DNA from: an uncultured Acidobacteriota bacterium
Lineage (GTDB): Bacteria; Acidobacteriota; Vicinamibacteria; Fen-336
Length of the DNA: 64,000 nt
NCBI GenBank assembly: GCA_902826455.1
Contig: CADEEV010000020.1
Location: 1 to 64,000 of the forward strand
Reading direction: 5' to 3'
Shown: one piece after another, positions 50,816 through 60,329 of the stretch
Position numbering within the stretch: position 1 is the stretch's first letter
How the letters are laid out: each line of letters opens with the position of its first letter
Position numbers and translations under genes: made by a program
The notes under the pieces: generated by a model
What the model was told of the DNA's origin: nothing
Seen by the model: only the letters and a program-made list of their open reading frames with translations
The model's database searches: none

Positions 50816-51208
50816 CTATTCGAGCCAGACGCGGACGCTCTGCTCGTCGTCCTCGATCTCGACAAGGCTCTGCCCGCCCTCGAGGGTGTTCAGCACCTCG
50901 GAGAGCTTGATCCCACAATAGGCTTCCTTGTGCTCGCGCCGGCAGCCACTCCCGAAGGACATCGGCAGCCCGTCGCCGACCGCCCTGACGAAGGCGAGGG
51001 GGACGCTGACCCTCACGCGCCCCTTCTTCTCGCCCTTCGGGTCGACGCGGACTCGAAGCCACTTCGGGGGCGTCGCGACTGCCGTCGGCGTCGCGACGGG
51101 CGCCGATTCCGAAACCGCCTTCCGGATCAGGGCGAGGTCGTCCTCGGCCCTCGCGCCTCCAGAGGCGGCGACGGCCATCGGAACGAGAAGCCAGGCTGCG
51201 TACCGCAT
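50816..51208 (-). CDS. Secreted protein with a C-terminal beta domain shared by three operon members (member A)
   Basis: 130 aa. A signal peptide (to about residue 21, GARAED) and an Ala/Pro-rich linker precede an ~80-residue domain: KWLRVRVDPKGEKKGRVRVS, VPLAFVRAVGDGLP, a Cys-containing loop, then LVEIEDDEQSVRVWLE at the very end. The same pattern ends the proteins at 51217 and, more loosely, 53399. It resembles the beta-rich region that follows the SHOCT-like helices in YvlB-type proteins. Function unknown. Last gene of the sigma/anti-sigma operon. Confidence 0.75.
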   Translation of the reverse strand: MRYAAWLLVPMAVAASGGARAEDDLALIRKAVSESAPVATPTAVATPPKWLRVRVDPKGEKKGRVRVSVPLAFVRAVGDGLPMSFGSGCRREHKEAYCGIKLSEVLNTLEGGQSLVEIEDDEQSVRVWLE

Positions 51209-51216
51209 GAATCCCC

Positions 51217-52053
51217 CTATTCGATCCAGATCTGGACCGACTCGCCGTCCTCACCCTCGATGGTGAGGATCTCCATCTTGGGCAGACCCTTCAGGCGGTC
51301 CCAGAAGTTGTCGGCGTCGTAACCCTTGAGCGTCAGCTCTTTCTTGACCTCGTCGGGCAGGCTCTTGAACACGATCTCGGCGAGGCTCACGGGAACGTTG
51401 ATCGAGACCTTCGTCTTGTCCTTGCTGCCCTTCTCGAAGACGCGGACCTTGAGCCAGGAGCCCGGCGCGTGGGCGCTCGCCGTCCGCACAGGCGGCGGGG
51501 CGTTGGCCAGGGCCTGGGGATCGATGCGCAGCAGCAGGATCTTGGCCCGATCGACGAGGTCGGCGTCCTTCTCCTCGGCCACGATCTTCTTGAGGACGGG
51601 CACGGCCGGACGTGCGTTCACGCCGCCGAGGCCGCCCATCTGGAACGCGGCGTAGTAACGCACCGTGCGCGAGCTGTCCGCGAGACCGTCCCTGAGGACG
51701 GAGAGTGGCTGCACGTTGCCGCCCTTCACCAGCCGCGCCGCGAGGCCGACGCGGCTCGTGCGCGCCTCTTCGGCGAGGGCCCGGTCGGCAGGCCGCCGCG
51801 CCAGGTAGTCCCCGTACTCCTTGAAGGCCCGGGCGTCCTCCTTGAGGTTCTCGCTGCAACGCGCCACCCAGTAGCCCGCGGCCTCGGACTCGGGTCCACC
51901 CGAAGCGAGGATGCCCTGCCACGCGCTCCGGGCCTCGACGTACTTGCGGTCGAAGACCAGCGCCTTTGCGCTCTTGAGCCGCTCGCTGTCCTGGGCCTGC
52001 ACGGTTCCTGCGCAGGCGAGCAGAGCCATCGCGAGCCAGGCCGAGCGCTTCAT
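51217..52053 (-). CDS. TPR/HEAT-like secreted protein with the shared C-terminal domain (member B)
   Basis: 278 aa. A signal peptide (MALLACAGTVQAQ) is followed by TPR-like helices (~25-95), a HEAT-like segment (RTVRYYAAFQMGGLGGVN), and from ~200 the shared domain: SWLKVRVFEKGSKDKTKVSI, NVPVSLAEIVFKSLP, and the end MEILTIEGEDGESVQIWIE. The repeats probably mediate protein contacts in the periplasm. The ATG overlaps the anti-sigma stop (ATGA). Confidence 0.78.
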   Translation of the reverse strand: MKRSAWLAMALLACAGTVQAQDSERLKSAKALVFDRKYVEARSAWQGILASGGPESEAAGYWVARCSENLKEDARAFKEYGDYLARRPADRALAEEARTSRVGLAARLVKGGNVQPLSVLRDGLADSSRTVRYYAAFQMGGLGGVNARPAVPVLKKIVAEEKDADLVDRAKILLLRIDPQALANAPPPVRTASAHAPGSWLKVRVFEKGSKDKTKVSINVPVSLAEIVFKSLPDEVKKELTLKGYDADNFWDRLKGLPKMEILTIEGEDGESVQIWIE

Positions 52054-52814
52054 CCGACGAGTTCCCGCGACATGAGGCGCATCTTCATGAGGAGACCGCG
52101 CTCCTGCAGGTCCTGCTGCACACGCAGGAAGTCCTCCGGGTTGGCACAGGGGTCGAGGGATCCCACCTCGCGCAAGACATGGTCCACGTCGTCGAGGACC
52201 GGCCGGACGCTCGCGACGCTGTCGTCGTCGAGGGCCACGAGCAGCGCGCTGCGCGCGACCAGCTCGCGGCTCTTCTTCGATTCCTCCGACAGGTCGACGT
52301 GCCGATCGCGGAGCGAGCAGGCCCGGGGCGCGGCCGCGACGGTCATCAGCACGTCCTGCGCGTCGTTGAGGTACGCGACGGCCTGCTCTCGGGCCACCGT
52401 GCGTTCGAGGCGCCGCAGCGCCTCGGCGTCCATGGCGACGGGGGCAACGCTCGCCACCGGCTCCGGGTTCCTGCGCTCGGGCCGGCTCACGAGCATCGGC
52501 ACGAGCACGAACAGGAGCGCCGCGACGCCGAGACCATGAGCGACGCTCAGGAAGCGGAAGGGCCGCGACTGCACGGCGCCGTCCACCCGCGCCTTCACCC
52601 GCGCGACGAGGAACTCCACCGGCACGGGAAGCGAGGCGTCGCGCGCCGGATCCGCGGCGAGCGTCTCGAGCATCGCCAGGGAGGCCGCGTGGTCGCGGCG
52701 GCAGTCCTCGCAAGACTCGACATGGAGCAGCGTCGCCTCGCGCTCGGCGCCGTCGAGGCAGCCGGCGGCCAGCAGGCTGACCCGGGTGCGCCAGCGCTCG
52801 TGGAAGAGCCTCAC
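52050..52814 (-). CDS. Membrane anti-sigma factor with zinc-finger (HC2-type) domain
   Basis: 254 aa. The N-terminal cytoplasmic part has HVESCEDCRRDH, the His-x3-Cys-x2-Cys zinc motif of ZAS anti-sigma factors. One TM (SVAHGLGVAALLFVLVPMLVS, ~110-130) leads to an extracytoplasmic helical sensor domain. It should hold the neighbouring ECF sigma factor inactive until an envelope signal arrives. The start is GTG at 52814 overlapping the sigma-factor stop. Confidence 0.85.
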   Translation of the reverse strand: MRLFHERWRTRVSLLAAGCLDGAEREATLLHVESCEDCRRDHAASLAMLETLAADPARDASLPVPVEFLVARVKARVDGAVQSRPFRFLSVAHGLGVAALLFVLVPMLVSRPERRNPEPVASVAPVAMDAEALRRLERTVAREQAVAYLNDAQDVLMTVAAAPRACSLRDRHVDLSEESKKSRELVARSALLVALDDDSVASVRPVLDDVDHVLREVGSLDPCANPEDFLRVQQDLQERGLLMKMRLMSRELVG

Positions 52815-53395
52815 GTGCGCAGCCCCGACAAGCGGCGGCGCATCTCGTGGATGGCCCGGTGCAGGCTGCTCTTCACGGTGCCGAGGCGCATGCCGAGCGT
52901 CACGGCGATCTCCTCGAGGCTCCGTTCCTCGTAGTGCCGCAGGACGAAGACCGCGCGCTGCCGCTCCGGCAAGCCGCCGAGCGCCGCGGCGATGCGACGC
53001 GCGGTCTCGCCCCCCAGGGCGCGCGCCTCCGGCGATGGCGCCTCGGCCGTGAGGGTCTCGTGATGATCCCCCTCGACCATCGGCTCGAAGCTGGCTCGCC
53101 GGCGCTTCTCGCGCCGGTAGCGGTCGATCGACTGGTTGACCGCGATGCGCGAGAGCCACGGCCCGACCTCGGCGGCGGCGTTCCAGCGCGCTGCGTGCTC
53201 GTACGCCTTCACGAACGTCTCCTGGACCACGTCGAGGGCGTCATCGGGATTCCGGAGATAGGCGAGCGCGATGCGGTGCACGCGCCGCGAGTGTCGCTCC
53301 ATGAGGGGCCCCAGGGCGTCCTTGTCGCCCCGGGCGAGCCGCCCCATGAGCTCCCGGTCGGACGTGGCCACACCGGCATTGGACCATGGCTCCAC
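52811..53395 (-). CDS. ECF RNA polymerase sigma factor
   Basis: 194 aa sigma-70 family, extracytoplasmic-function type. Region 2 is at ~20-90 (YLRNPDDALDVVQETFVKAYEHA, WLSRIAVNQSIDRYRR) and region 4 at ~135-190 (LPERQRAVFVLRHYEERSLEEIAV, LGTVKSSLHRAIHEMRRRL), with no region 3. The ATG at 53395 has GGGTGGAG upstream and follows the lipoprotein stop by three bases. Confidence 0.95.
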   Translation of the reverse strand: MEPWSNAGVATSDRELMGRLARGDKDALGPLMERHSRRVHRIALAYLRNPDDALDVVQETFVKAYEHAARWNAAAEVGPWLSRIAVNQSIDRYRREKRRRASFEPMVEGDHHETLTAEAPSPEARALGGETARRIAAALGGLPERQRAVFVLRHYEERSLEEIAVTLGMRLGTVKSSLHRAIHEMRRRLSGLRT

Positions 53396-53398
53396 CCA

Positions 53399-53785
53399 CT
53401 ACCGCAGCCAGACGAGGACGTGGTCGCCCCCCTCCTCGTCGACTTCCACAAGGACGCCACGGCCCGCTTTCTCGAGGTTCTCGGGGAGCAGGCACAGTCG
53501 GGCGAACTGCTGACCCTGGTCCTCCGAGTCGTCGTCGAAGGCGATGGCGCCGGCCTTGCGGACGAGCCACAGCGGCGCGCTCACGCTCACGAGTTCCCGG
53601 TCGGAGGGGTCGTACACGAGGACGTTCAGGGAGCCCGGCTTGCCGGTGCCCTGGACCCGCGCCGCTTCGGCGAGCGCCTTCGAGAAGGCCGGCGCCGGAT
53701 CGTCGACGCGGCTGACGTTCACGAGACAGCCCGAGAGGCCGAGGGTGAGAGAGGCCACGAGTACGGCGAACGACGGGCGCTTCAT
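53399..53785 (-). CDS. Lipoprotein with a diverged copy of the shared C-terminal domain (member C)
   Basis: 128 aa. The signal ends in a good lipobox LSGC (Cys20). The remainder holds SLNVLVYDPSDRELVSVSAP, LWLVRKAGAIAF, and the end GVLVEVDEEGGDHVLVWLR, matching the pattern of members A and B (strand-rich start, central hydrophobic segment, acidic turn, VWL[ER] end). It is the first gene of the operon, just upstream of its sigma factor. Function unknown. Confidence 0.75.
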   Translation of the reverse strand: MKRPSFAVLVASLTLGLSGCLVNVSRVDDPAPAFSKALAEAARVQGTGKPGSLNVLVYDPSDRELVSVSAPLWLVRKAGAIAFDDDSEDQGQQFARLCLLPENLEKAGRGVLVEVDEEGGDHVLVWLR

Positions 53786-53795
53786 GTCGCTTCCT

Positions 53796-53822
53796 TAACG
53801 CACGAGCGGTCAGGGAGGTTCC
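53796..53822 (-). promoter_or_regulatory. Candidate ECF-type promoter of the sigma/anti-sigma operon
   Basis: On the minus strand GGAACC (plus 53817-53822) has the typical ECF -35 form, and GCGTTA (53796-53801) follows after a 15-base gap, 11 bases before the lipoprotein ATG. This would fit autoregulation by the encoded sigma factor, though the -10 sequence is not a canonical CGTC. Confidence 0.4.
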
Positions 53823-53877
53823 GAAAGCCCTGGCGCTCAAGGTATCATGCGCTCCGAAGCTGTTGAAGGAGAGAGGC

Positions 53878-54530
53878 TTGGACTCACCCCGCGATCCGAT
53901 GCTCGAGCCCAGTTTTCGGGATTCCTGGCGAATCTTCCGGATCATGGGCGAGTTCGTCGAGGGCTTCGAGACCCTGGCCCAGATCACGAGGGGCGTCGCG
54001 GTCTTCGGGTCCGCCCGCAGCCAGCCGGGGACCCCGGACTACGAGCGGGCGCAGCGCATGGGCCAGGCGATCGCCGAGGCCGGCTACACCGTCATCACCG
54101 GGGGCGGCCCGGGGGACATGGAAGCCGCGAACAAGGGCGCCCTCGACAGCGGAGGTGCTTCGGTGGGCCTCGCGATCGAGCTGCCCTACGAGCCGCGACC
54201 CAACCCGTTCCTCACGAAGACCGTGACCTTCCACTACTTCTTCGTGCGCAAGGTCATGTTCGTGAAGTACTGCCAGGCCTTCGTGATCATGCCCGGCGGC
54301 TTCGGAACCCTGGACGAGCTGTTCGAGGCGGTGACGCTGGTGCAGACCACCAAGATCCGCCCCTTCCCGGTGATCCTCGCCGGCGAGGACGACTACTGGG
54401 ACGGGCTGCTCGAGTGGCTGCGGAACACGGTCGTGGCCCGGGGCAAGGCGCGGCCCGAGGACATGGACATCCTGATGCGGGGCCGGACGCCCGCCGACGT
54501 GCTCGCGATACTGAAGGAGAAGTCGATCTC

Positions 54531-54534
<4 letters not shown>
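53878..54534 (+). CDS. LOG family protein (TIGR00730 type)
   Basis: 218 aa Rossmann-fold protein of the lysine-decarboxylase-like LOG family, which hydrolyses nucleoside 5'-monophosphates to base and ribose-5-phosphate. Motifs are VAVFGSARSQPGTPDYE, VITGGGPGDMEAANKGA and the signature MPGGFGTLDELFE. TTG at 53878 is chosen because AAGGAG lies six bases upstream; TTG 53863 is an in-frame alternative. The stop overlaps the dehydrogenase start (ATGA). Confidence 0.88.
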
Positions 54535-55535
<1,001 letters not shown>

Positions 55536-55540
55536 CGGTC

Positions 55541-55891
55541 CTACTCCTTGTCGCTGCTCGTGAGGGCGTGGAAAGCCCAGCTCACGACCGACACCACGAG
55601 GCTGCCCAGCAGCCCCGCGACGAAGCCCGAGACGTGGTAGCCGGGGACGAAGGCCGAGGCGAGCCACAACAGGAGCCCGTTCAGCACGAAGTAGAACAGG
55701 CCCAGGGTGAGGATCAGCGCCGGCAGCGCCAGGAACATCGCGATGGGCCGGACGATCAGGTTGAACAGGCCGAACACGAGGCCGGCCAGCAGGAGCGTCA
55801 CCCAGCTTCCGGTGAACGAGATGCCGGGCACGACGGCGGCGGTCGCGAGCAGCGCGAGCGCGTTGCCGATGATGGCCAGGAGCAGCTTCAC
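55541..55891 (-). CDS. Phage-holin-4-2 (PF04020) family membrane protein
   Basis: 116 aa with four TM helices, including GLVFGLFNLIVRPIAMFLALPALILTLGLF, the conserved block of the PF04020 family. Despite the name these are mostly chromosomal proteins of unknown role; nothing else phage-like is nearby. The GTG start at 55891 overlaps the stop of the upstream gene. Confidence 0.85.
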   Translation of the reverse strand: MKLLLAIIGNALALLATAAVVPGISFTGSWVTLLLAGLVFGLFNLIVRPIAMFLALPALILTLGLFYFVLNGLLLWLASAFVPGYHVSGFVAGLLGSLVVSVVSWAFHALTSSDKE

Positions 55892-56577
55892 TTGTCCTCC
55901 AGCTCTTCCTTGACGACGTCCCAGCCCGCCGGCACCTCGAACAGCTTCGCGGCGACCGGTCCGACCGTCACCTTCGTGACGCTGGTCCGGGTCTCCTGGA
56001 TGTCGCCCATGACGTTGACCCGGGAGCGTGTCTCGAGGGGAAAGCCCGGCAGCGTCCGGATCTGGTCGAGGATGGCTCCGAGGGAGTCCCGGGCCCCCGT
56101 CCATTCCAGGAAGTCGGCGAACGCCTCGATCTTGAGCGGCACCTCCGCGGACACGTAGAGGTCGAAGATCGTCGTGCCCGCGGTGATCCGGTAGCCCTTG
56201 CACGCGTAGCCCGCGACGCTGTGCCCACGGCTGAGCGCCGTCGTGCGCGGCCTGGCGTTCGCGAGGCCCATCAGGTCGCCTGCCATGGAGAGGTCCGTGC
56301 GCGCCTGCGCCCGCAGACGATCCGGGTCGATGACGACGGCGCGCTTGCGCTCCGGGTCGAGGCGGAAGGCCTTTCCTTCGTCGAGGCGCAGCACGAAGGC
56401 CGGCCCGCCCGGGGCGCCGGCCGCCTCGAGGCGCATCTTGCGTCCCGAGTGGCAGACCCGCGTGGCGACACCCGCTCCCTCGGCGCGGCCGCCGGAGCCC
56501 ACGACCGTGGTCTGCTCGAAACAGACGTCCGCGCCGCCGGCGAGAACCACGAGCGCGAGAGCGGCGAGGGAGATCAT
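55888..56577 (-). CDS. Secreted DUF4412-like protein
   Basis: 229 aa with a signal peptide (SLAALALVVLAGGADV). The body is predicted beta-rich (VGSGGRAEGAGVATRVCHSG, GYACKGYRITAGTTIFDLYVS), resembling LolA-like/DUF4412 periplasmic proteins. The block SVAGYACKGYRI with preceding His is typical of that group. The function is unknown. It diverges from the GGDEF gene. Confidence 0.7.
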   Translation of the reverse strand: MISLAALALVVLAGGADVCFEQTTVVGSGGRAEGAGVATRVCHSGRKMRLEAAGAPGGPAFVLRLDEGKAFRLDPERKRAVVIDPDRLRAQARTDLSMAGDLMGLANARPRTTALSRGHSVAGYACKGYRITAGTTIFDLYVSAEVPLKIEAFADFLEWTGARDSLGAILDQIRTLPGFPLETRSRVNVMGDIQETRTSVTKVTVGPVAAKLFEVPAGWDVVKEELEDK

Positions 56578-56662
56578 TGGAAGGCTTTACACCCGGACGG
56601 CGGCTATCTTATTCTGTTTCCCCGTTCGATCTTCCCTCCCCAAGAAGAAGGCGGCGACCGTA

Positions 56663-57817
56663 GTGAAAGAGAAGAAAGCGCCCCAGGACCCTGTCGCGCT
56701 GCGGCATACGCTCCTCGAGCTGCTCGAGGCGGACCCGCCCCACGAAGAGAAACTGCTGGCGCGCTTCGAGCGCCTCAAGGGCGAAGGACCGGTCTACTCC
56801 TCCATCCTCTATATCCTCACCCACCTGCGCTTCTCCGAGAGCGTGGGCCGCAAGCACTGGGAGCGCATCCGCTCCCATCGCGACGGGCTGCAGATGCAGC
56901 TGGGCCGCGACGTGGGCCTGCGCGTGGCCCTGCTCGACTACTTCGTGAACCTCAACCGCGAGCTCAAGAACCCCAAGATCATCGAGATCGCGATCTACGA
57001 GCGCACCGAGCGCTCCGCTGTGACGGACGGACTCACGGGCCTGTTCAACCACGCGTTCTTCCTCCAGGCGTTGAAGCGCGAGGTCAACCGTTGCAAGCGC
57101 CACGACCTCGAGATGTCCCTGGCGATGTTCGATCTCGACGACTTCAAGAAGCTCAACGACACCCGCGGCCACCTCGAGGGCGACCGCGTGCTGATGAAGG
57201 CGTCGGCGCTCATCAAGGACGCGCTGCGGGACGTGGACGTGGCGGCGCGCTACGGCGGCGAAGAGTTCGCAGTGATCCTGCCCGACACGTCGAAGGCCGG
57301 CGCCCGGATCGTGGCCGAGCGCATCCGCGAGCGCATCGACAAGCACTTCAAGAAGCGTCGCGGCGGGCCGAAGGTCACCGTCTCGGGGGGCGTGGCAACG
57401 TTCCCCGAGGACGCCTCGATGATGGAAGACCTGATCCGCCGCGCCGACGCAGGCCTGTACCGCTCGAAGGCGGAGGGCAAGAACCGCATCACCCTGGCCC
57501 AGCCCGAGCGCCGGCGCGAGGAGCGCATCGTGACCGACCACGCCGTGGTGGTCGGCGGTCGCGGCCAAAAGGCCGCGCGCGCGAAGAACATCTCGCGCAG
57601 CGGCATGCTCGTGAGCCTGTCCGAGCCCGTGGCCGTCGGCAGCGCAGTGAATCTGACGATCCGCGCCGTCGACGCCCAGCCCATGGCGCTGCGCGGGGAA
57701 GTGGTGCGCGTCGATCGCGCCAAGGGCCGTGCCCCCGCCTACGACGTGGCCGTGCGCCTCTCGGACGCGCCGCAGTCGCCGATGGCGCTGCTTCGCCGTC
57801 GTGCGAAACCGGCATAG
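56663..57817 (+). CDS. Diguanylate cyclase with C-terminal PilZ domain
   Basis: 384 aa soluble protein. Residues ~1-110 are an unrecognised helical domain. The GGDEF domain follows, with active site RYGGEEFAVILPD and a proper inhibitory I-site RDVD five residues before it, so it should make c-di-GMP with product inhibition. From ~290 a PilZ domain has RREERIV and NISRSGMLVSLSE, the RxxxR and (D/N)xSxxG c-di-GMP motifs. It thus both makes and senses the messenger. The start is GTG at 56663. Confidence 0.9.
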   Translation: MKEKKAPQDPVALRHTLLELLEADPPHEEKLLARFERLKGEGPVYSSILYILTHLRFSESVGRKHWERIRSHRDGLQMQLGRDVGLRVALLDYFVNLNRELKNPKIIEIAIYERTERSAVTDGLTGLFNHAFFLQALKREVNRCKRHDLEMSLAMFDLDDFKKLNDTRGHLEGDRVLMKASALIKDALRDVDVAARYGGEEFAVILPDTSKAGARIVAERIRERIDKHFKKRRGGPKVTVSGGVATFPEDASMMEDLIRRADAGLYRSKAEGKNRITLAQPERRREERIVTDHAVVVGGRGQKAARAKNISRSGMLVSLSEPVAVGSAVNLTIRAVDAQPMALRGEVVRVDRAKGRAPAYDVAVRLSDAPQSPMALLRRRAKPA

Positions 57818-57836
57818 GCTTGGCTCCGCGCGAGTG

Positions 57837-59444
57837 ATGAAGCGGCGATGGGCGTTCGCGTTGGCGTTGGCGAGCCTTGCCGGCAGCGCTGCAGCCCAGG
57901 AGACCGAGCGGCCGAAGCTCGTGGTCCTCGCGACGCCGGGCGCCGCCGCCTTCACGACCGAGCAGGTGCGCAACCTGCTGCGGCTGAAGCTCGATGCCCC
58001 GCTCTACCGGGAACCGGCGGCGATCGCCCAGAGCCTCGAGCTGCGCTACAAGGACGAGGGCTATCCCGGTGCTCGCGTCACGGGCGCGTTCGATCCTGCG
58101 ACCGGCACGCTGACGCTCGCGGTGAGCGAGGGCAAGGTCACGAGCGTCGCCATCGAGGGTCTGGAGGGCAAGGCCGCGGAGCACGCCCTCACGGCGGCCG
58201 CTCTGAGGCCCGGAAGTGCCCTGCGCACGGCTGACATCGAAGGCGCCTTCCTGCGCCTGGACGAGGCATCGGAGGGCGCGCTCACCTACGGCACCTACAC
58301 GTTGACCCCCGAAGACGACGGCGTGCACGTGGCCCTATCGCCGTCTCTCGCACCGCGCCTCAAGATCGCCCCGCGCTTCAGCCTGAATCGCGCCGCCGGT
58401 CGCAAGAACCGGGTGGACGGCTGGGCGTTCCCGGTCGGCGCGGAGTTCACGATCCGCGATCGCGGGTCGTACAACCACACGGCCGTGTCGGCCGTTGCCG
58501 CCTACGCCTGGAGCGCCAAGGACTGGCGCTACGCCCTGGGCGCCCAGCGTTCCTTCGGCAAGGACGGCCCGTTCAGCCTGGGGTACGAGTACCACGACTT
58601 CACCGACACCGACGACCTGTTCCGGCTCGTGGGCGTGGAAGAGGCGAAGGGCGCCGCCGTGAGCACGTCGCGTTCGCGCGACTTCTACCAACGCACGGGC
58701 CACGAGCTCTACGCGTTCCTGCGCCTCGGGCTGCGCGCCGAAGTAGGCCTCACCTATCGCAACGACGAGTACCGCAGCCTGCCCGTCACGACGGGCGACA
58801 CGAACCCCAACCCCGAGATCGAGCCGGGCCTCGCGCGCTCCTTCATCGCGACGGTGCGCTATTCGTCTCTCGGCAACCTGTTCGAGAAACCGAGCACCCA
58901 GCGTCACTCCTATCTCCAGCGCAGCCTGTACGGGCTCTATCACAACCCGCCACGGCGCTTCCGCGGCGAGGTGACGGTCGAGTGGGCGCCCGACGACATC
59001 GGCGGCGAGCTCAGCTATCGCCGCGCGATCGGCAACTTCCGCTTCCACCAGCCCCTGACCGAGACCCAGACCTTCGACGCCCGCGTGCTGATCGGCCTCG
59101 CGGGCGGAGACACTCCGCTCCAGAAGCGACTGGCGCTGGGCGGTGACGGCACGTTGCGAGGCTACGAGTTCAAGGAGTTCCGCGGTGACAGCATGGGTCT
59201 CGTCACGGCCGAATACGGCGTGATGCCGCGCCCGTTCCTGCCGAAGCTGATCCTGTTCTACGACGGCGGCAAGATGTGGCGCGACGCTCCCGACGATCGC
59301 TGGAAGAGCGACCTCGGCCTGGGGCTGCGCTTCCCTCCCGACGCGGGCGGTCTCTTCGGCCGGGTTGATTTCGCCCGGGCGCTCTCCTCCGGCGGTGTCG
59401 ACCGCAAGATCGTCACGACCTTCCGTCTCCAGATCCCGTTCTAG
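57837..59444 (+). CDS. Omp85/BamA-type outer membrane protein
   Basis: 535 aa. A signal peptide (LALASLAGSAAAQ) is followed by one or two POTRA-like repeats (~30-170, YKDEGYPGARVTGAFDPATG). The C-terminal ~350 residues form a beta-barrel with the Omp85 signatures GGDGTLRGYEF and FRGD, ending in a terminal aromatic (LQIPF). Possibly a TamA- or ShlB-like translocator/assembly factor. GTG 57834 is an alternative start. Confidence 0.88.
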   Translation: MKRRWAFALALASLAGSAAAQETERPKLVVLATPGAAAFTTEQVRNLLRLKLDAPLYREPAAIAQSLELRYKDEGYPGARVTGAFDPATGTLTLAVSEGKVTSVAIEGLEGKAAEHALTAAALRPGSALRTADIEGAFLRLDEASEGALTYGTYTLTPEDDGVHVALSPSLAPRLKIAPRFSLNRAAGRKNRVDGWAFPVGAEFTIRDRGSYNHTAVSAVAAYAWSAKDWRYALGAQRSFGKDGPFSLGYEYHDFTDTDDLFRLVGVEEAKGAAVSTSRSRDFYQRTGHELYAFLRLGLRAEVGLTYRNDEYRSLPVTTGDTNPNPEIEPGLARSFIATVRYSSLGNLFEKPSTQRHSYLQRSLYGLYHNPPRRFRGEVTVEWAPDDIGGELSYRRAIGNFRFHQPLTETQTFDARVLIGLAGGDTPLQKRLALGGDGTLRGYEFKEFRGDSMGLVTAEYGVMPRPFLPKLILFYDGGKMWRDAPDDRWKSDLGLGLRFPPDAGGLFGRVDFARALSSGGVDRKIVTTFRLQIPF

Positions 59445-59448
59445 CCCC

Positions 59449-60252
59449 ATGCTCGGCCTGAGCTGCCTCGCCCTGCTCGCGGCGCTCGCCCAGGACGTCC
59501 ACACGCCCGCGCCGCTGCCCGAGGGCAATGCCTACGTCCGCGGGCTCGTGGGGCGGCAGCGCGCGCGGGAGGAGTCCCTCAACCGCTACACGTACGACGT
59601 CCTCGAGGCCGACGAGCAGCTCGACGACAAGGACCGCGTCAAGAAGCGCGAGACCAAGCGCTACGAGGTCTTCTACGTCAAGGGGCTGCCGATCCGGCGC
59701 TGGGTGGAGGAGAACGGCAAGCCTCTCGACGCCGACGACCAGAAGAAGGAGGACCGCAAGGTTCGCGAGAGGGTCGACGCCTTCACGAAAGGGACGGTGG
59801 CGCGCGAGCAGCCCGGGTTCCGGCTGTCCCAGATCCTCGAGCGCTACGACTTCAAGGCCGTGTCGCGCGAGGCGCTCGCGAGCGGCGAGGCGATCCTGCT
59901 CGAGTTCCAGCCGCTTCCCGGCAAGCGAGCGCTCGACAGCGACAACGTCCTGCGCGCCGTGGCCGGGCGGATCTGGGTGGACGAAGCGGACCAGGCCGTG
60001 GCGAGGGCCCAGATCCGCAACACCTCGGGCATCAAGTTCGGGTGGGGTCTCGGCGCCTCCGTGAAGAGCCTGGACGTGGACCTGGAGTTCCTGCGGATGG
60101 ACGACGGCGTGTGGCTTCCGCTCCGCGTCTCCGCCACGGCCGCGGGGCGGATGCTGGTCTTCAAGGGCTTCCGCACGCGCCGCTCCACGACGTACTCGAA
60201 CTGGAAGCGCTTCGAGGTCGACACGGACGAGCAGGTGGCTCCAGCTCCCTAG
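59449..60252 (+). CDS. Uncharacterised secreted protein, LolA-like
   Basis: 267 aa with signal peptide (LSCLALLAALAQ). A charged helix (DEQLDDKDRVKKRETKRYEV) is followed by strands including GRIWVDEADQAVARAQI and DDGVWLPLRVSATAAGRMLVFKGFR. This pattern fits outer-membrane lipoprotein-sorting-like (LolA/LolB fold) proteins. It starts four bases after the Omp85 gene, so it may serve the same envelope process. Function not established. Confidence 0.7.
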   Translation: MLGLSCLALLAALAQDVHTPAPLPEGNAYVRGLVGRQRAREESLNRYTYDVLEADEQLDDKDRVKKRETKRYEVFYVKGLPIRRWVEENGKPLDADDQKKEDRKVRERVDAFTKGTVAREQPGFRLSQILERYDFKAVSREALASGEAILLEFQPLPGKRALDSDNVLRAVAGRIWVDEADQAVARAQIRNTSGIKFGWGLGASVKSLDVDLEFLRMDDGVWLPLRVSATAAGRMLVFKGFRTRRSTTYSNWKRFEVDTDEQVAPAP

Positions 60253-60282
60253 CCGGGGCCCTCCCGACGCTTCCGTCCGACA

Positions 60283-60311
60283 TTGATACGCAGCCGACAA
60301 ATCTGTAGGAT
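60283..60311 (+). promoter_or_regulatory. Sigma-70-type promoter of the NifA-like gene
   Basis: TTGATA (60283-60288), a 17-bp spacer, and TAGGAT (60306-60311) form a good housekeeping promoter 18 bp before the regulator ATG. The shared 20-bp motif at 60295-60314 covers the spacer and the -10, a position suited to repression. Confidence 0.65.
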
Positions 60312-60314
60312 CAG
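60295..60314 (+). promoter_or_regulatory. 20-bp motif, copy 1 (putative regulator site)
   Basis: CGACAAATCTGTAGGATCAG is repeated, in inverse orientation with 18 of 20 identities, at 61901-61920. It contains the short dyad ACA-AATC-TGT. It is AT-richer than its surroundings and overlaps the promoter of the NifA-like gene. Confidence 0.55.
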
Positions 60315-60329
60315 GCCCGGCCCACCGCC

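Noticed and set aside
55541-55891. Holin-like gene as a sign of a prophage
   Set aside because: PF04020 proteins are widespread chromosomal membrane proteins; no lysin, structural, integrase or repeat sequence is nearby.
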